64,000 nucleotides of DNA. Origin: CAVUWL01 sp963700105 (GTDB lineage Bacteria; Actinomycetota; Thermoleophilia; Solirubrobacterales; 70-9). The stretch spans positions 806,001-870,000 of the forward strand of contig CAVOWL010000004.1 of assembly GCA_963700105.1 (NCBI GenBank), in the 5' to 3' direction. A program made the position numbers and the translations under genes. The first letter of the stretch is position 1; every line of letters starts with the position of its first letter. Of this stretch, positions 16,065 to 25,236 are shown piece by piece. The notes under the pieces are model-generated. The model saw only the letters and a list, made by a program, of their open reading frames with translations, did no database searches and had not been told where the DNA came from.

Positions 16065-17735
16065 GTGACAGAATCACAAACGGAGGATCGACGCTTCGCG
16101 CAGAGAATTCCATCCCTTCCCTTGAACCAACCCCGCTACAGCAGCTCCGCCGAGTGGCTTCAGCCCGCAGAGGAGCAGGAGGGGCTGAAGCGCTACGTCG
16201 AAACGATCAGGGAGCGGCTCTGGGTGATCATCGCCGCCGTCTGCGTGACCACGGGGATCGCGCTCCTCTACGTGGTGGCGGCGACCAAGACCTATGAAGC
16301 GAGCGCCGACATGCTGGTCACGCCGGTCAGCGGTACCGACCCGGTACTGACGAGCCTTGGCCTGCTGCGCGAATCCTCCGATCCAACCCGAGACGTGCAG
16401 ACGGCCTCCCAGCTGATCGCCAATATCGATACCGCCCGTCGCGCCGCAACCCACCTGCACCCGACCGAGTCCCCCGAAACGCTGCTCTCCGAAGTGACCG
16501 CCGAACCGGTCGCCAACAGCAACATCGTCGCGGTGATCGCCAGCGCGACCTCACCCCAGCGCGCCCAACAGATCGCAAACGCATTCGCGGATGCCGCGGT
16601 TGAAGAACGAACCGCGGACATGCACGCGCAGATAAACACCCGGCTGCCGCGCCTGGAAGCAATCGCCAAAACGAGCCCGGGGGCGAGTGCGACAACCGAA
16701 GCCGGCGGCGTCTCGGTCAGCGCTGAGATCGCCGAGCTAAAGACGCTCGATACCGGACCCGACCCAACGATGAGGGTTCAAACGCGCGCCGTGGTGCCCT
16801 CCGAAGCGGCCTCTCCTCAAAAAACACTGAGCATCGTTGCCGGCCTGATCGCCGGCCTGATCCTGGGAATCGGCGGAGCCTTCGCCCTGCAGGTGCTCGA
16901 TCCACGCCTGCGACGGGAATCTCAACTGGGTCGCCTCTACCGCCTCCCGATCCTGGCCAGAATCCCCAATTCAGCCCGCAACAAATCAGCTCGCCCGCTT
17001 GCCCCCGGATCGACTTCGCCGGCGATAAGCGAGGCTTACCGCACCCTGAGGGCGACGCTCGCCGGAAATCCACGCAGGCCGGGTGCAGCGGAGGGCGGCG
17101 TGATTTTGGTCACCGGGTCTTCGCCTTCAGAGGGCAAGACCACCAGCGCGGTCAACTTGGCGGCCTCCCTGGCGCTGGTCGGCAAGAGCGTGATTCTGAT
17201 CGAGTCAGACCTGCGCCGCCCGGTCCTCGGTCGGCTCTTCGGCGCCAACCCCGAGAGCGGCGGCGTGGTCAGCGTCCTGATCGGCCAGCTGGAGCTCCAA
17301 AAGGCGCTGGTGCAAACCGAGACCTACGGCCCGAATCTCTCGGTTCTGCCCGCCGAGCCCGAATACCGCGAGGGCTGGATCACCGATCTGTTCTCCACCC
17401 CAGCCGCAACCGAGCTGATCATCTCGGCCCGGGCGAGCGCCGATTACGTGGTCATCGACTCACCGCCGATCAACGAGGTGGTCGACGCGCTGCCGCTGGC
17501 GATCGCCGCCGATGACGTCTTACTCGTCGTCCGACTCGGGCACTCGCGGATGGATAAGTTGCACGAACTCGGCGAGCTTTTGGCCGAGAACGAGGTGCGA
17601 CCCACCGGTTTTGTGATCGTCGGCACCCCGCGGCCAAAGAAAAGCGGCTACCACTACGCCGACCGGGCCCCAGGCCCCAACCCGGCGGCGAAGACTCACC
17701 GCAGCCCCGCGCCGCCGCCCCAACCCCGCCGCTAG
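16065..17735 (+). CDS. Wzz-type chain-length regulator fused to a BY-kinase-like P-loop domain
   Basis: The N-terminal Wzz part has a first membrane helix (LWVIIAAVCVTTGIALLYVV), a periplasmic region starting with YEASADMLVTP, and a second helix (LSIVAGLIAGLILGIGGAF). The C-terminal kinase-like part has Walker A GSSPSEGKTTSAVN (about residue 348), A' motif ILIESDLRRP and Walker B YVVIDSPP. The C-terminal tail has only two tyrosines (GYHYAD) instead of a long cluster, so autophosphorylation may be limited. Together it would control polymer length and export. The start is uncertain: GTG 16065 is used here, and TTG 16122 would begin just before the conserved part. The polymerase gene follows after one base. 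Confidence 0.8.
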   Translation: MTESQTEDRRFAQRIPSLPLNQPRYSSSAEWLQPAEEQEGLKRYVETIRERLWVIIAAVCVTTGIALLYVVAATKTYEASADMLVTPVSGTDPVLTSLGLLRESSDPTRDVQTASQLIANIDTARRAATHLHPTESPETLLSEVTAEPVANSNIVAVIASATSPQRAQQIANAFADAAVEERTADMHAQINTRLPRLEAIAKTSPGASATTEAGGVSVSAEIAELKTLDTGPDPTMRVQTRAVVPSEAASPQKTLSIVAGLIAGLILGIGGAFALQVLDPRLRRESQLGRLYRLPILARIPNSARNKSARPLAPGSTSPAISEAYRTLRATLAGNPRRPGAAEGGVILVTGSSPSEGKTTSAVNLAASLALVGKSVILIESDLRRPVLGRLFGANPESGGVVSVLIGQLELQKALVQTETYGPNLSVLPAEPEYREGWITDLFSTPAATELIISARASADYVVIDSPPINEVVDALPLAIAADDVLLVVRLGHSRMDKLHELGELLAENEVRPTGFVIVGTPRPKKSGYHYADRAPGPNPAAKTHRSPAPPPQPRR

Positions 17736-17736
17736 C

Positions 17737-19149
17737 GTGCCGAGCGCGGCGTCGCTGATCCCGCGCGACCGACTCTTACCCGGGGTCTTGTTGGTGATCT
17801 GTGCGCTGATCGGCCTGCTGGCGGGGGTCGAACCCAAATTCGCGATCGCCGGCGCGATCGGCCTTGGCTTCGTCCTTTTGATCTTCACCAACTTCGCCGC
17901 CGGGTTGGCGCTCTTTGCCTTTCTCAGCTTCCTGGAGCTGTTGCAACTGGGGCCCGCGGTCAGCGTCGGCAAGGTCGGCGGCGGCCTCGTTGTCCTCGCT
18001 TGGATCGCGACTATTTCCACCCGTGAGAAGAAAGAAGAGTTCGTCGAAGCCCACCCTGCGATCACGCTCCTGATCGGGGCCTTCCTCGGCTGGATCGCGC
18101 TCGGAATCATCTGGAGCGAGAGTCACTCTGAGGTTCTCACCGCGCTGACTCGCTACATCCCCAACGTCTTGCTGATCCTGATCGTCTTCTCCGCGGTGAA
18201 AAACCGAAAGCAGGCACTGATGCTGATCGCCGCCCTCGTCTTGGGGGCGCTGGCGGCGGGTATCTACGGAATCCTGCACGCATCCCCAGAAGAAGCCCGC
18301 CTCGAAGGCACCGCGCTTGACCCCAACGAACTCGCCTCATTGTTGGTGGCCAGCGTCGCCCTTTCGGCCGCGTTCGCAGCGAACATGAAGGGTCGCCCAC
18401 AGCTGCGGCTGATCGCCTGCGTGGTCGGCGCGATGTGTGTATTGGGGATCTGTCTGACCGTCTCGCGTGGCGGCCTGATCGCGCTCGGATCATCACTTGT
18501 TGCGGCGATGATTTTTGGCGGCCGCTGGCGACCGATGGTGCTGGCGTCGGGCGGCCTGATTGCCGCGGCATGCTTTTACTACTTCGCCGTCCTCGCTCCA
18601 CCAGAAGCAACCGAACGATTACAGATCACAAGCGAAGGCGAGAGCGCCCTCTTGCAGGGACGAACGACGATCTGGGCGGTCGCTGAGCGAATCGTTGAAG
18701 CAAAGCCGGTGACCGGGGTCGGGGCCGGCAATTTTCAGACCTCCGCGCGCCGCTACCTGCTCCAACCGGGAGCACTCGGTAGGACCGACCTGATCATCGC
18801 CACCCCGAAGGTTGTTCACAACACCTACCTGGGGATCGCCGCCGAACTGGGGCTGGTCGGCCTCAGCCTGTTCATCATGATCGTCCTCTTCTCGGTCAGC
18901 TCCGCGATTCGCGCCGCGCGCCACTTCATGGCGATTGGCGATCGTGGCGGAGAGGCCCTGGCGCGTGGGTTGACCGTCGCGATGGTGGGAATCCTGGTCG
19001 CGGACTTCTTCATTTCCCAGGAGTACAACAAGCAGCTTTGGCTCTTGCTCGGGCTCGGACCAGCGCTGCTCGCGATTGCGCGAGCGGAGCGCGCAAAGCA
19101 AATTTCGGGTCAAGGCGCTGAGCGATCAGCAGTTCCCTCCTCGCGCTAG
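17737..19149 (+). CDS. O-antigen polymerase/ligase-like membrane protein (Wzy type)
   Basis: The 470-residue protein has about eleven to twelve predicted membrane helices and a large outside loop with the family pattern: SRGGLIALGSS, LLQGRTTIWAVAERIV, KPVTGVGAGNFQ and VVHNTYLGIAAELGLVGL. Wzy enzymes join lipid-linked repeat units outside the membrane. It starts with GTG one base after the stop of the Wzz/kinase gene, so length control and polymerisation are coupled. Its last 140 bases lie opposite the 3' end of the second polymerase-like gene on the minus strand. Which of the two is the true polymerase cannot be decided from sequence. Confidence 0.85.
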   Translation: MPSAASLIPRDRLLPGVLLVICALIGLLAGVEPKFAIAGAIGLGFVLLIFTNFAAGLALFAFLSFLELLQLGPAVSVGKVGGGLVVLAWIATISTREKKEEFVEAHPAITLLIGAFLGWIALGIIWSESHSEVLTALTRYIPNVLLILIVFSAVKNRKQALMLIAALVLGALAAGIYGILHASPEEARLEGTALDPNELASLLVASVALSAAFAANMKGRPQLRLIACVVGAMCVLGICLTVSRGGLIALGSSLVAAMIFGGRWRPMVLASGGLIAAACFYYFAVLAPPEATERLQITSEGESALLQGRTTIWAVAERIVEAKPVTGVGAGNFQTSARRYLLQPGALGRTDLIIATPKVVHNTYLGIAAELGLVGLSLFIMIVLFSVSSAIRAARHFMAIGDRGGEALARGLTVAMVGILVADFFISQEYNKQLWLLLGLGPALLAIARAERAKQISGQGAERSAVPSSR

Positions 19150-21001
19150 CCGGATTTGAGTGAAGCAATGAGATCCCCAGCAGGTAGCGGGCGTTGAAAT
19201 CATCGGACTCCCGTGAAAGCGCTTCGCGAAGCGCCCCTATCGCGATCGGCTTATCGTCGGCTCCGAGGGCGACCGTAGCCTTGGCGATCAGCGGTTCAAC
19301 CGCGAACGGATCTAGCGAAGCCGCTCGCCTGTAATCGGCGTAAGCGGCGGCGGGGTTGGCGGGAGCCTCGCTGCGGGCGCGATCTTCATAAAGCGCCGAG
19401 AGGTAGAGCAAAGCGGCGCCAACCACGGTGACCCCAAGCGCGGCGGGGATGGCAAGCCGCAGGGCCCCGCGAAGGCGGCCAGCGGCCCCTCCAAGCGGGG
19501 TCGCGGCGGCGACGCCGAGCAAAAATATCGCCGGAGCGGTGACCCCTGGGTAGAAGAAGAGCCAGTCATAGGATGCCTGGATAAACCACTGAGCGCCAGC
19601 CGCCAGCGCCCCGCCGATCAGGATCGGCCCGGCCCGACCGAGGCGGCGCGAGCGCGCCGCCGCGATCACGGCTGCGATCACAAAGGTGGCGAAGAGAATT
19701 ATCCCGGGCAATCCGAACTCAGAGAGCATCAGCATCTCGACGCTGTGGGGGTCGTGGGGCGCGGTCTCGGCGTGGCGTCGGCGCAGGTATTCGATTTGCC
19801 AGGAGCCCGCGCCGCCGCCGCGGATCGGGTTTTCCTTCCACTCATCGAAGGCAACGCGCCAGATGTCGCCGCGGTTAGAGCCGAGGTTAAAGCCAAAGCG
19901 ACTGCCCTGGCTGTGCAGGTTGGGGGTGCCCTGACTGAGCTCAGAAATTCGCTGGTTGACAAAGCTGACCGGACCGCCGTGGCGCGAAACCAGCAGCGCC
20001 CCGCCGACCAGGACCACCAGGATCGCGACCGCCGCGGCTGCCCGTGAGAGCCGGGCAAGGCTCCTTTTGCCGATCCTCAGCCGCGGCTCGACCAGGCCCA
20101 GAAATATGGCCGCCAGCGCCAGCGATCCGAGCGTCGAGAGCGCGATCGCCTCGGCTGAGTCGTGCAGCAGTGGGATCGAGCCGGCGTTGGCGGCGTTGTG
20201 CTGGAAGACGCGCAGCAGGGTCGGAACCGCCGGAACCGCTGGGATCGCAGCCAGGAGGACGAAAAGGGCGGCCTTAAGCCCCTTGCCGCAGAGCGCGATC
20301 AGGACCACAAATGCGATCACGGCGGCGGGTACGGAGCCGCGGCTTTGGGAAAGCACCGCCAGCTCGATCAGCATCGTCACCCCGGCCAACATCAGCGCCC
20401 GCAGCGGCCAGGGGATCTGGCGGCGCAGCGCGAGCGCGACCAGCGGCCAGGCAGAGATCAACCAGAAGGCGGCGTTTGCGTTTCGATACCCGAGCGGGTA
20501 GCGCAGGGTGCCATCTTCGTGCAGGTAGCTGCTCACCGCGGTTCCATGGCCGAATGCGATCACCGTGGCAATCCCGACCACGATTCCGGCGAGGCCGATC
20601 GGCAAAAGGGCCAGTTCACGTCGCTCACCGAGCAGGCCGACGAGAAATATTCCGACCACAAAGAGGGCGGCGTAGAGCAGGACCTTGTGGGTGTCATCGA
20701 TCGCGACCTCGGTGGTCGGCGTCCAGAGGATCGAGAGCAAGATCCAGGCCGCGAGCCCAAGCAGTGCGTAAAGCGCCAGCGCCGGCGCCCCGCCAAAGCG
20801 GCTGCGGAGCGGGGTGCTCAGCATGAGGATGCCGAGCAACACCAAGATGATGATCTCTCCCGGATAAAAGACCCGGCCGAAGTAGGCGCCCACCTCCCAT
20901 GCCCACCAGGCAAAGAACGCGCTCAGGATGCCAAGCAGTGCCGCCCAGCCGATCCATTGCCTCCCCCGCCGCTCGCCCTCGGCTTGATCCACGTCGGCCA
21001 C
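19010..21001 (-). CDS. O-antigen ligase-like membrane protein with C-terminal TPR-like region
   Basis: The 663-residue protein has many membrane helices and the Wzy/WaaL pattern: SQSRGSVPAAVIAF, then NRGDIWRVAFDEWKENPIRG with GGGAGSWQIEYLRR, and DPHSVEMLMLSEFGLPG. After a last helix (about residues 530-550) comes a soluble tail of about 110 residues with TPR-like helices (AAYADYRRAASLDPFAVEPL, ESDDFNARYLLGISLLHS, ARRELLIAQRLDPKF). Such tails are common in actinobacterial members. It may be a second polymerase or attach the finished chain to a carrier. Its end overlaps the convergent Wzy gene by 140 bases. Confidence 0.8.
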   Translation of the reverse strand: MADVDQAEGERRGRQWIGWAALLGILSAFFAWWAWEVGAYFGRVFYPGEIIILVLLGILMLSTPLRSRFGGAPALALYALLGLAAWILLSILWTPTTEVAIDDTHKVLLYAALFVVGIFLVGLLGERRELALLPIGLAGIVVGIATVIAFGHGTAVSSYLHEDGTLRYPLGYRNANAAFWLISAWPLVALALRRQIPWPLRALMLAGVTMLIELAVLSQSRGSVPAAVIAFVVLIALCGKGLKAALFVLLAAIPAVPAVPTLLRVFQHNAANAGSIPLLHDSAEAIALSTLGSLALAAIFLGLVEPRLRIGKRSLARLSRAAAAVAILVVLVGGALLVSRHGGPVSFVNQRISELSQGTPNLHSQGSRFGFNLGSNRGDIWRVAFDEWKENPIRGGGAGSWQIEYLRRRHAETAPHDPHSVEMLMLSEFGLPGIILFATFVIAAVIAAARSRRLGRAGPILIGGALAAGAQWFIQASYDWLFFYPGVTAPAIFLLGVAAATPLGGAAGRLRGALRLAIPAALGVTVVGAALLYLSALYEDRARSEAPANPAAAYADYRRAASLDPFAVEPLIAKATVALGADDKPIAIGALREALSRESDDFNARYLLGISLLHSNPASARRELLIAQRLDPKFALRAPLAQSRAALVRARARAKAACCTPGK

Positions 21002-21032
21002 TCTAGGTCAATCCGCCGTCGCTGCGGCGAAG

Positions 21033-22187
21033 ATGCCGGCGATGCGAGTCGCCGCCTACACCGATTATTCCTACCACCGAATCGAGGGCGCCGTTTACGC
21101 CGAGCGCGCCTTCTCCCTCTTCCTCTCGCGCCTTGCCGAGCGCTTCGAGCGCCTCACCGTCTTGGGCAGGCTGGCGCCAACCTCTGAGAGTCACGCCCGC
21201 TACCAGCTGGGTGAGGGAGTCGAGTTTGTGGCGCTGCCCTACTACGCTCGGCTGACCGAACCCCGAACCGTCTTGAGAGCGATGGCGGGGACGTTGCGGG
21301 CATTTTGGACCGCGCTTGGTGAGAACGACTGCATCTGCCTTTTCGGTCCCCACCCGCTGGCCTTCCCGATCGCGTTGATGGCCTGGATGCGGGGCAAAAA
21401 GCTGGTGCTCGGGGTGCGCCAGGACACCCCTGAGTACGTGCGCCGCCGCCACCCAGAGCGGCGCTTCCTGCACCTGATCGCAGACCTTATGGACTGCGGA
21501 TTTCGCCTGCTCGGGCGCTTCAGCTCGGTGATCGCAGTTGGCCCGGCGGTAGCGAACAGCTATCGGCACTCCCGCCGCCTCCTGCAGATCAGCGTTTCCC
21601 TGGTCGATCAGGCTGACATCGTCAGCCCCGGATCGCGGCGGATCGACTACGGCGGCGAGCTGACGGCGCTCAGCGTCGGGCGCCTTGACGTCGAGAAGAA
21701 CCCGCTGCTGCTCGCCGACATCCTGGCTTTACTTCTCGAGCGTGACCCGCGCTGGCGCCTGGTGATCTGTGGCGAGGGCAGCCTTGAGGGGAGCCTGCGA
21801 GAGCGCCTTTCGCAGCTAGGAGTCGCGGCCCGGGCGGAGTTGCGCGGCTACATGCCTATGCACGGAGGACTGCTGCCGCTCTACCAAAAAAGCCACGCCC
21901 TGCTTCACGTCTCCTGGACCGAGGGCCTGCCCCAGGTCCTCTATGAGGCTTTCTCCGCGGCGCTACCGGTTGTGGCGACTGACGTAGGCGGCATCGCGGC
22001 AGCGGTCGGTGGGGCCGTCAGCCTGATCCCGCCCGGGGACGCGAGGGCTGGCGCCGATGCCCTGGCGCAGCTCGGCTCCGATCAGGCCCTGCGGGAGCGG
22101 CGGATTGCGGCCGGTCACGCGCTGGTGAAGGAGGCAACGATTCAGGTTGAGTGCGCTCGCGTCGCGGCGTTCATCAAGGCGGAGTGA
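21033..22187 (+). CDS. GT4-like glycosyltransferase
   Basis: This 384-residue GT-B enzyme has a C-terminal donor-binding domain with ALSVGRLDVEKNPLLLADIL, WRLVICGEGSLEGSLRERL and LLHVSWTEGLPQVLYEAFSA, followed by LPVVATDVGGIAAAVGG. The E-x7-E-type motif is partly kept (E in WTEG and E in YEAF). It would add one sugar to the growing lipid-linked unit. Starts at 21033 and 21042 are both possible. It is divergent from the ligase-like gene, and its end overlaps the next glycosyltransferase (minus strand) by 46 bases. Substrate cannot be read from sequence. Confidence 0.85.
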   Translation: MPAMRVAAYTDYSYHRIEGAVYAERAFSLFLSRLAERFERLTVLGRLAPTSESHARYQLGEGVEFVALPYYARLTEPRTVLRAMAGTLRAFWTALGENDCICLFGPHPLAFPIALMAWMRGKKLVLGVRQDTPEYVRRRHPERRFLHLIADLMDCGFRLLGRFSSVIAVGPAVANSYRHSRRLLQISVSLVDQADIVSPGSRRIDYGGELTALSVGRLDVEKNPLLLADILALLLERDPRWRLVICGEGSLEGSLRERLSQLGVAARAELRGYMPMHGGLLPLYQKSHALLHVSWTEGLPQVLYEAFSAALPVVATDVGGIAAAVGGAVSLIPPGDARAGADALAQLGSDQALRERRIAAGHALVKEATIQVECARVAAFIKAE

Positions 22188-23350
22188 TCGCGAACCTTGG
22201 CGGCAAGGAGCTCTTCATACAACGCCCCAACCTGATCCGCGGTCGCCTCGATCGAGAACTCCCGGCGCCTTTTGAGGCGTCCAGCCGCTCCCATCTCGGC
22301 GGCTCGGGTGCGGTCGCGAAGCAGCGCAGACAGAGCTGAGGCGAGGGCTGGGGGGTCCTGCGGGGAGACCAGCAGGCCGCTCACTCCGTCCTCGATCAGG
22401 TCTGGCACTCCTCCCACCGCGGTCGCAACCACCGGCTTGGCGGCCTCCATGTACTCCATCACCGAGAGCGGACTGCCCTCGAAGTCGGAGCTGAGCGCGG
22501 CGACGTCAAAGCTGGCGACGAAGTCTGGGACGTCAAAGCGTTCTCCGAGCAGCCGCACCGCGCCGTCCACACCGAGCCGCTCGGCGAGATCGCTGAGGCG
22601 CTGCTGTTCTGGGCCTCCCTGGGTGTCGTCGCCGCCGATGATCACCAGAGCCGCCTCGGGTATTTCCTCGCGGATCAGCGCCAGGGCCCTGATCAAGACG
22701 TCGAGGGCTTTTTGGGGACGAAGCGTCGCCACGGCTCCGATCAGCGGCTGTTCGGCGCCGAGCCCGAGCTCGGCTCGGACGTCGCGCCCCGGGGTCGGGG
22801 CCGGAAAGGACGGGATTCCATTTGGAATGAACCGGGTCTTGGCGGGCGGGATCTTCTCCACCTCCACCATGCGGCGCTGATCCTCGCGGGAGACCGCGAT
22901 GAAGACGTCGGCGCGGCGAGCGATCAGCTGGCGATCGAGGAAGACGCGGCGAGGATTGCCCTGATAGGACCAGGTGTGCTCGTGGGCGACGAAAACCGGC
23001 GCCCCTATCAGAGGCGCGAGCAGCGCCCCCCAGACGTTGGAGCCGAACTTGTGGGTGTGGATGACATCGACTCCACGCCTGCGAGCGAGGGAGACCAGCT
23101 CCCACCAGGACCCGAGATCAAGGCGTGAGCTGCGCTGCAGACCATGGAAGCCCACGCCGGCGGCGCGCAGCTCCGCAAAGCCCGCCTCATCGCTTGGATC
23201 GGGCTCCCAGCGGGTGGCGCAGAAGGTCACCTCGAAGCGAGCCCGATCAAGGTGGATCGCAATCTGGCGCGCGATCCCCTCCCCGCCGCCGGCGGTACCG
23301 GTGCCGTCAACCATCGTCAATACCCGCAAACGCCGCCCCGAGGGTTCCAT
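22142..23350 (-). CDS. GT4-family glycosyltransferase
   Basis: The 402-residue protein begins RRLRVLTMVDGTGTAGGGEG, the usual nucleotide-sugar GT4 N terminus. It has VDVIHTHKFGSNVWG, VFVAHEHTW, RFIPNGIPSF, GAVATLRPQKALDVLIRAL and SSDFEGSPLSVMEYMEAAKP, then VVATAVGGVPDLIEDGVSG. I chose ATG 23350 because the longer frame up to 23518 adds residues with no family similarity and would overlap the divergent epimerase gene. It likely adds a sugar in repeat-unit assembly. Its 3' end overlaps the convergent glycosyltransferase gene by 46 bases. Confidence 0.9.
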   Translation of the reverse strand: MEPSGRRLRVLTMVDGTGTAGGGEGIARQIAIHLDRARFEVTFCATRWEPDPSDEAGFAELRAAGVGFHGLQRSSRLDLGSWWELVSLARRRGVDVIHTHKFGSNVWGALLAPLIGAPVFVAHEHTWSYQGNPRRVFLDRQLIARRADVFIAVSREDQRRMVEVEKIPPAKTRFIPNGIPSFPAPTPGRDVRAELGLGAEQPLIGAVATLRPQKALDVLIRALALIREEIPEAALVIIGGDDTQGGPEQQRLSDLAERLGVDGAVRLLGERFDVPDFVASFDVAALSSDFEGSPLSVMEYMEAAKPVVATAVGGVPDLIEDGVSGLLVSPQDPPALASALSALLRDRTRAAEMGAAGRLKRRREFSIEATADQVGALYEELLAAKVRDHSALMNAATRAHST

Positions 23351-23435
23351 TGGGCCGGCTAGTCTACGCACCACCGAGCCCCTTCCTAAGACGAGACAGG
23401 CACCCTCAATCGATCCCAAGAAGCAGTTCCAGGCA

Positions 23436-25202
23436 TTGCGGTATCGCCTTCGCCTCGACCCCGGCGCCCCCAACACGTTTGGCAGCGAGGGCTCCTTCAA
23501 CATCCAGATCGGCAACAACTGGGGCCCCGATCAGCCGATCCGCGGCTACTACATTGATTTCAGCCTGAAGCCCGAGAGCGCCGAGTGGCCGCCCTACTGG
23601 CTGGAGCCGCGCGAGCGCCAATTCCACGTCGCCACCGCGCAGTGGGGCCTGGGGGCCTACGAGCGCTTCCTCGACGGCGAGGGGGAGGTGTGGCTTGGGG
23701 CCGCGCGCCGCGCCGGCGATCACCTCCTCGACATCCAGCAGCGGGGCGGCAACCTCGACGGCGGCTGGGTCCACCTGATTCCGATGCCGCACACCTTCCG
23801 CCTCGACCCGCCATGGCTCTCGGCGATGGCGCAGGGAGAGGGTGCGAGCCTGCTTACCCGCCTGCACCTTGAGACCGGCGAGGAGCGCTACGCCGAGGCG
23901 GCGCTCCTGGCGCTGAAGACGATGGAGCTTGCGGTGCCCGCCGGCGGCACCCTGGCCGAATTCGAGGGCCAGCCATTCCTTGAGGAGTATCCAACCGAGA
24001 TCCCCTCCTGCGTTCTAAATGGCGCGATCTTTGCGATCTGGGGTCTCTACGACGTCGGCCGCGGACTTAACGACGCCGCGGCGATGGAGTCTTTTGAGCG
24101 CCTGACAACGGCCATGGCAGCGCTGATCTCTCGCTTTGACACCGGCTATTGGTCTCGCTATGACCTCTACCCCCACCCGCTCACAAACGTCGCCACCCCC
24201 GCCTACCACCTGCTGCATATAAGGCAGCTGAGCGCCCTGCAGCGGCTCTCGCCGCGGCCCCAATTTCCGCCGGTGATCGAGCGCTTTGACGCCTACCGCG
24301 GCGTCGCGGCAAAGCGGCGCCGGGCGGTGGCCGCCAAGGTTGCCTTCAGGCTCCGGGTCCCCCGCAATCATCTGCTTGCCCATCGCCTCCTGCGGCGCCC
24401 CGGGGCCCGGGCGCCAACGACCAAAGGCTCAGATTTACTGGTTCTCTGCTATCACGCGGTCAGTCCGAGTTGGCCTGCGGACCTCTCGATCACCCCTCAG
24501 CGCTTGGGCGAACAGCTGGCGTATCTGAGTCAGAAGGGCTATCGCGGCGTCACCTTCAGCGAGGCTGTGGCGGCGGGAGAGGCCCCGGGCAGGCTGGTCG
24601 CGATCACCTTCGATGACGGCTACCGCTCCGTCGCGGAGCTGGCCCGACCGATCCTTGAGGGCTTCGGCATGCCGGGGACGCTCTTCCTCGCCACCGATTA
24701 CATCGGCGCCGAGGCGCCGATGAGCTGGCCCGGAATCGAGCAGTGGCTGGGCGGTGAGCACGAGCGGGAGCTGATCCCGATCTCGTGGGCGGAGGCCGAG
24801 GGGCTGCGCGAGGCGGGCTGGGAGATCGGCTCACACACCCGGTCTCATCCCAAACTGACCCAGGTATCCGCCGAGCAGCTGCAGGCTGAGCTCGAGGGGT
24901 CCCGCGGCAAATGCGAGCGGGAGCTCGGCGATTGCGCTGCACTCGCCTATCCATACGGAGATCACAATCGCGCCGTGATCGATGCCGCCGCCGCCGCCGG
25001 CTACTCGGCGGCGGCGACCCTGCCCGATGAGATGCCCTCGCCCGCTCCCCTCGCCTGGCCCCGGATCGGCATCTACCAAAACGACGACATCCGCTCGTTT
25101 CGTCTCAAGGTCTCACCGACCCTTCGCCGTGCCCGCGGCTCGGCCGCCTGGCCGGTGGCGGCCGGCACCCTCCGTCGGCTGAAGAAACGCCTAGCCAGTT
25201 AG
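23436..25202 (+). CDS. D-glucuronyl C5-epimerase domain fused to a NodB-type polysaccharide deacetylase
   Basis: Two enzymes appear in one chain of about 588 residues. The first (about 45-290) matches the catalytic part of glucuronyl C5-epimerase: GGWVHLIPMPHTFRLDPPW, LSAMAQGEGASLLTRL, FLEEYPTEIPSCVLNGAIF, WGLYD and GYWSRYDLYPH. The second (about 330-560) is a CE4 deacetylase with VLCYHAVSP, the metal motif TFDDG (about 391), GSHTRSH (His pair) and AYPYGD. C5 epimerisation of uronic acid and N-deacetylation of hexosamine are the two editing steps known from heparan sulfate synthesis. No signal peptide or helix is evident, so it may act inside the cell on lipid-linked chains. The start is uncertain: TTG 23436 is a guess, and upstream sequence has no ATG or GTG clear of the opposite gene. 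Confidence 0.85.
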   Translation: MRYRLRLDPGAPNTFGSEGSFNIQIGNNWGPDQPIRGYYIDFSLKPESAEWPPYWLEPRERQFHVATAQWGLGAYERFLDGEGEVWLGAARRAGDHLLDIQQRGGNLDGGWVHLIPMPHTFRLDPPWLSAMAQGEGASLLTRLHLETGEERYAEAALLALKTMELAVPAGGTLAEFEGQPFLEEYPTEIPSCVLNGAIFAIWGLYDVGRGLNDAAAMESFERLTTAMAALISRFDTGYWSRYDLYPHPLTNVATPAYHLLHIRQLSALQRLSPRPQFPPVIERFDAYRGVAAKRRRAVAAKVAFRLRVPRNHLLAHRLLRRPGARAPTTKGSDLLVLCYHAVSPSWPADLSITPQRLGEQLAYLSQKGYRGVTFSEAVAAGEAPGRLVAITFDDGYRSVAELARPILEGFGMPGTLFLATDYIGAEAPMSWPGIEQWLGGEHERELIPISWAEAEGLREAGWEIGSHTRSHPKLTQVSAEQLQAELEGSRGKCERELGDCAALAYPYGDHNRAVIDAAAAAGYSAAATLPDEMPSPAPLAWPRIGIYQNDDIRSFRLKVSPTLRRARGSAAWPVAAGTLRRLKKRLAS

Positions 25203-25236
25203 CCGGCCCAGCGCCACGGCTAACCAAGAGATCGCC

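Noticed and set aside
15715..16113. Minus-strand frame of 132 codons between two polysaccharide genes
   Set aside because: Its composition is Arg/Pro/Gly-rich with no family resemblance, and it overlaps the start region of the Wzz/kinase gene.
22974..23435. Long N-terminal extension of the epimerase/deacetylase frame
   Set aside because: It is antisense to the start of the glycosyltransferase at 22142-23350 and encodes basic low-complexity sequence. The domain begins well after 23436.
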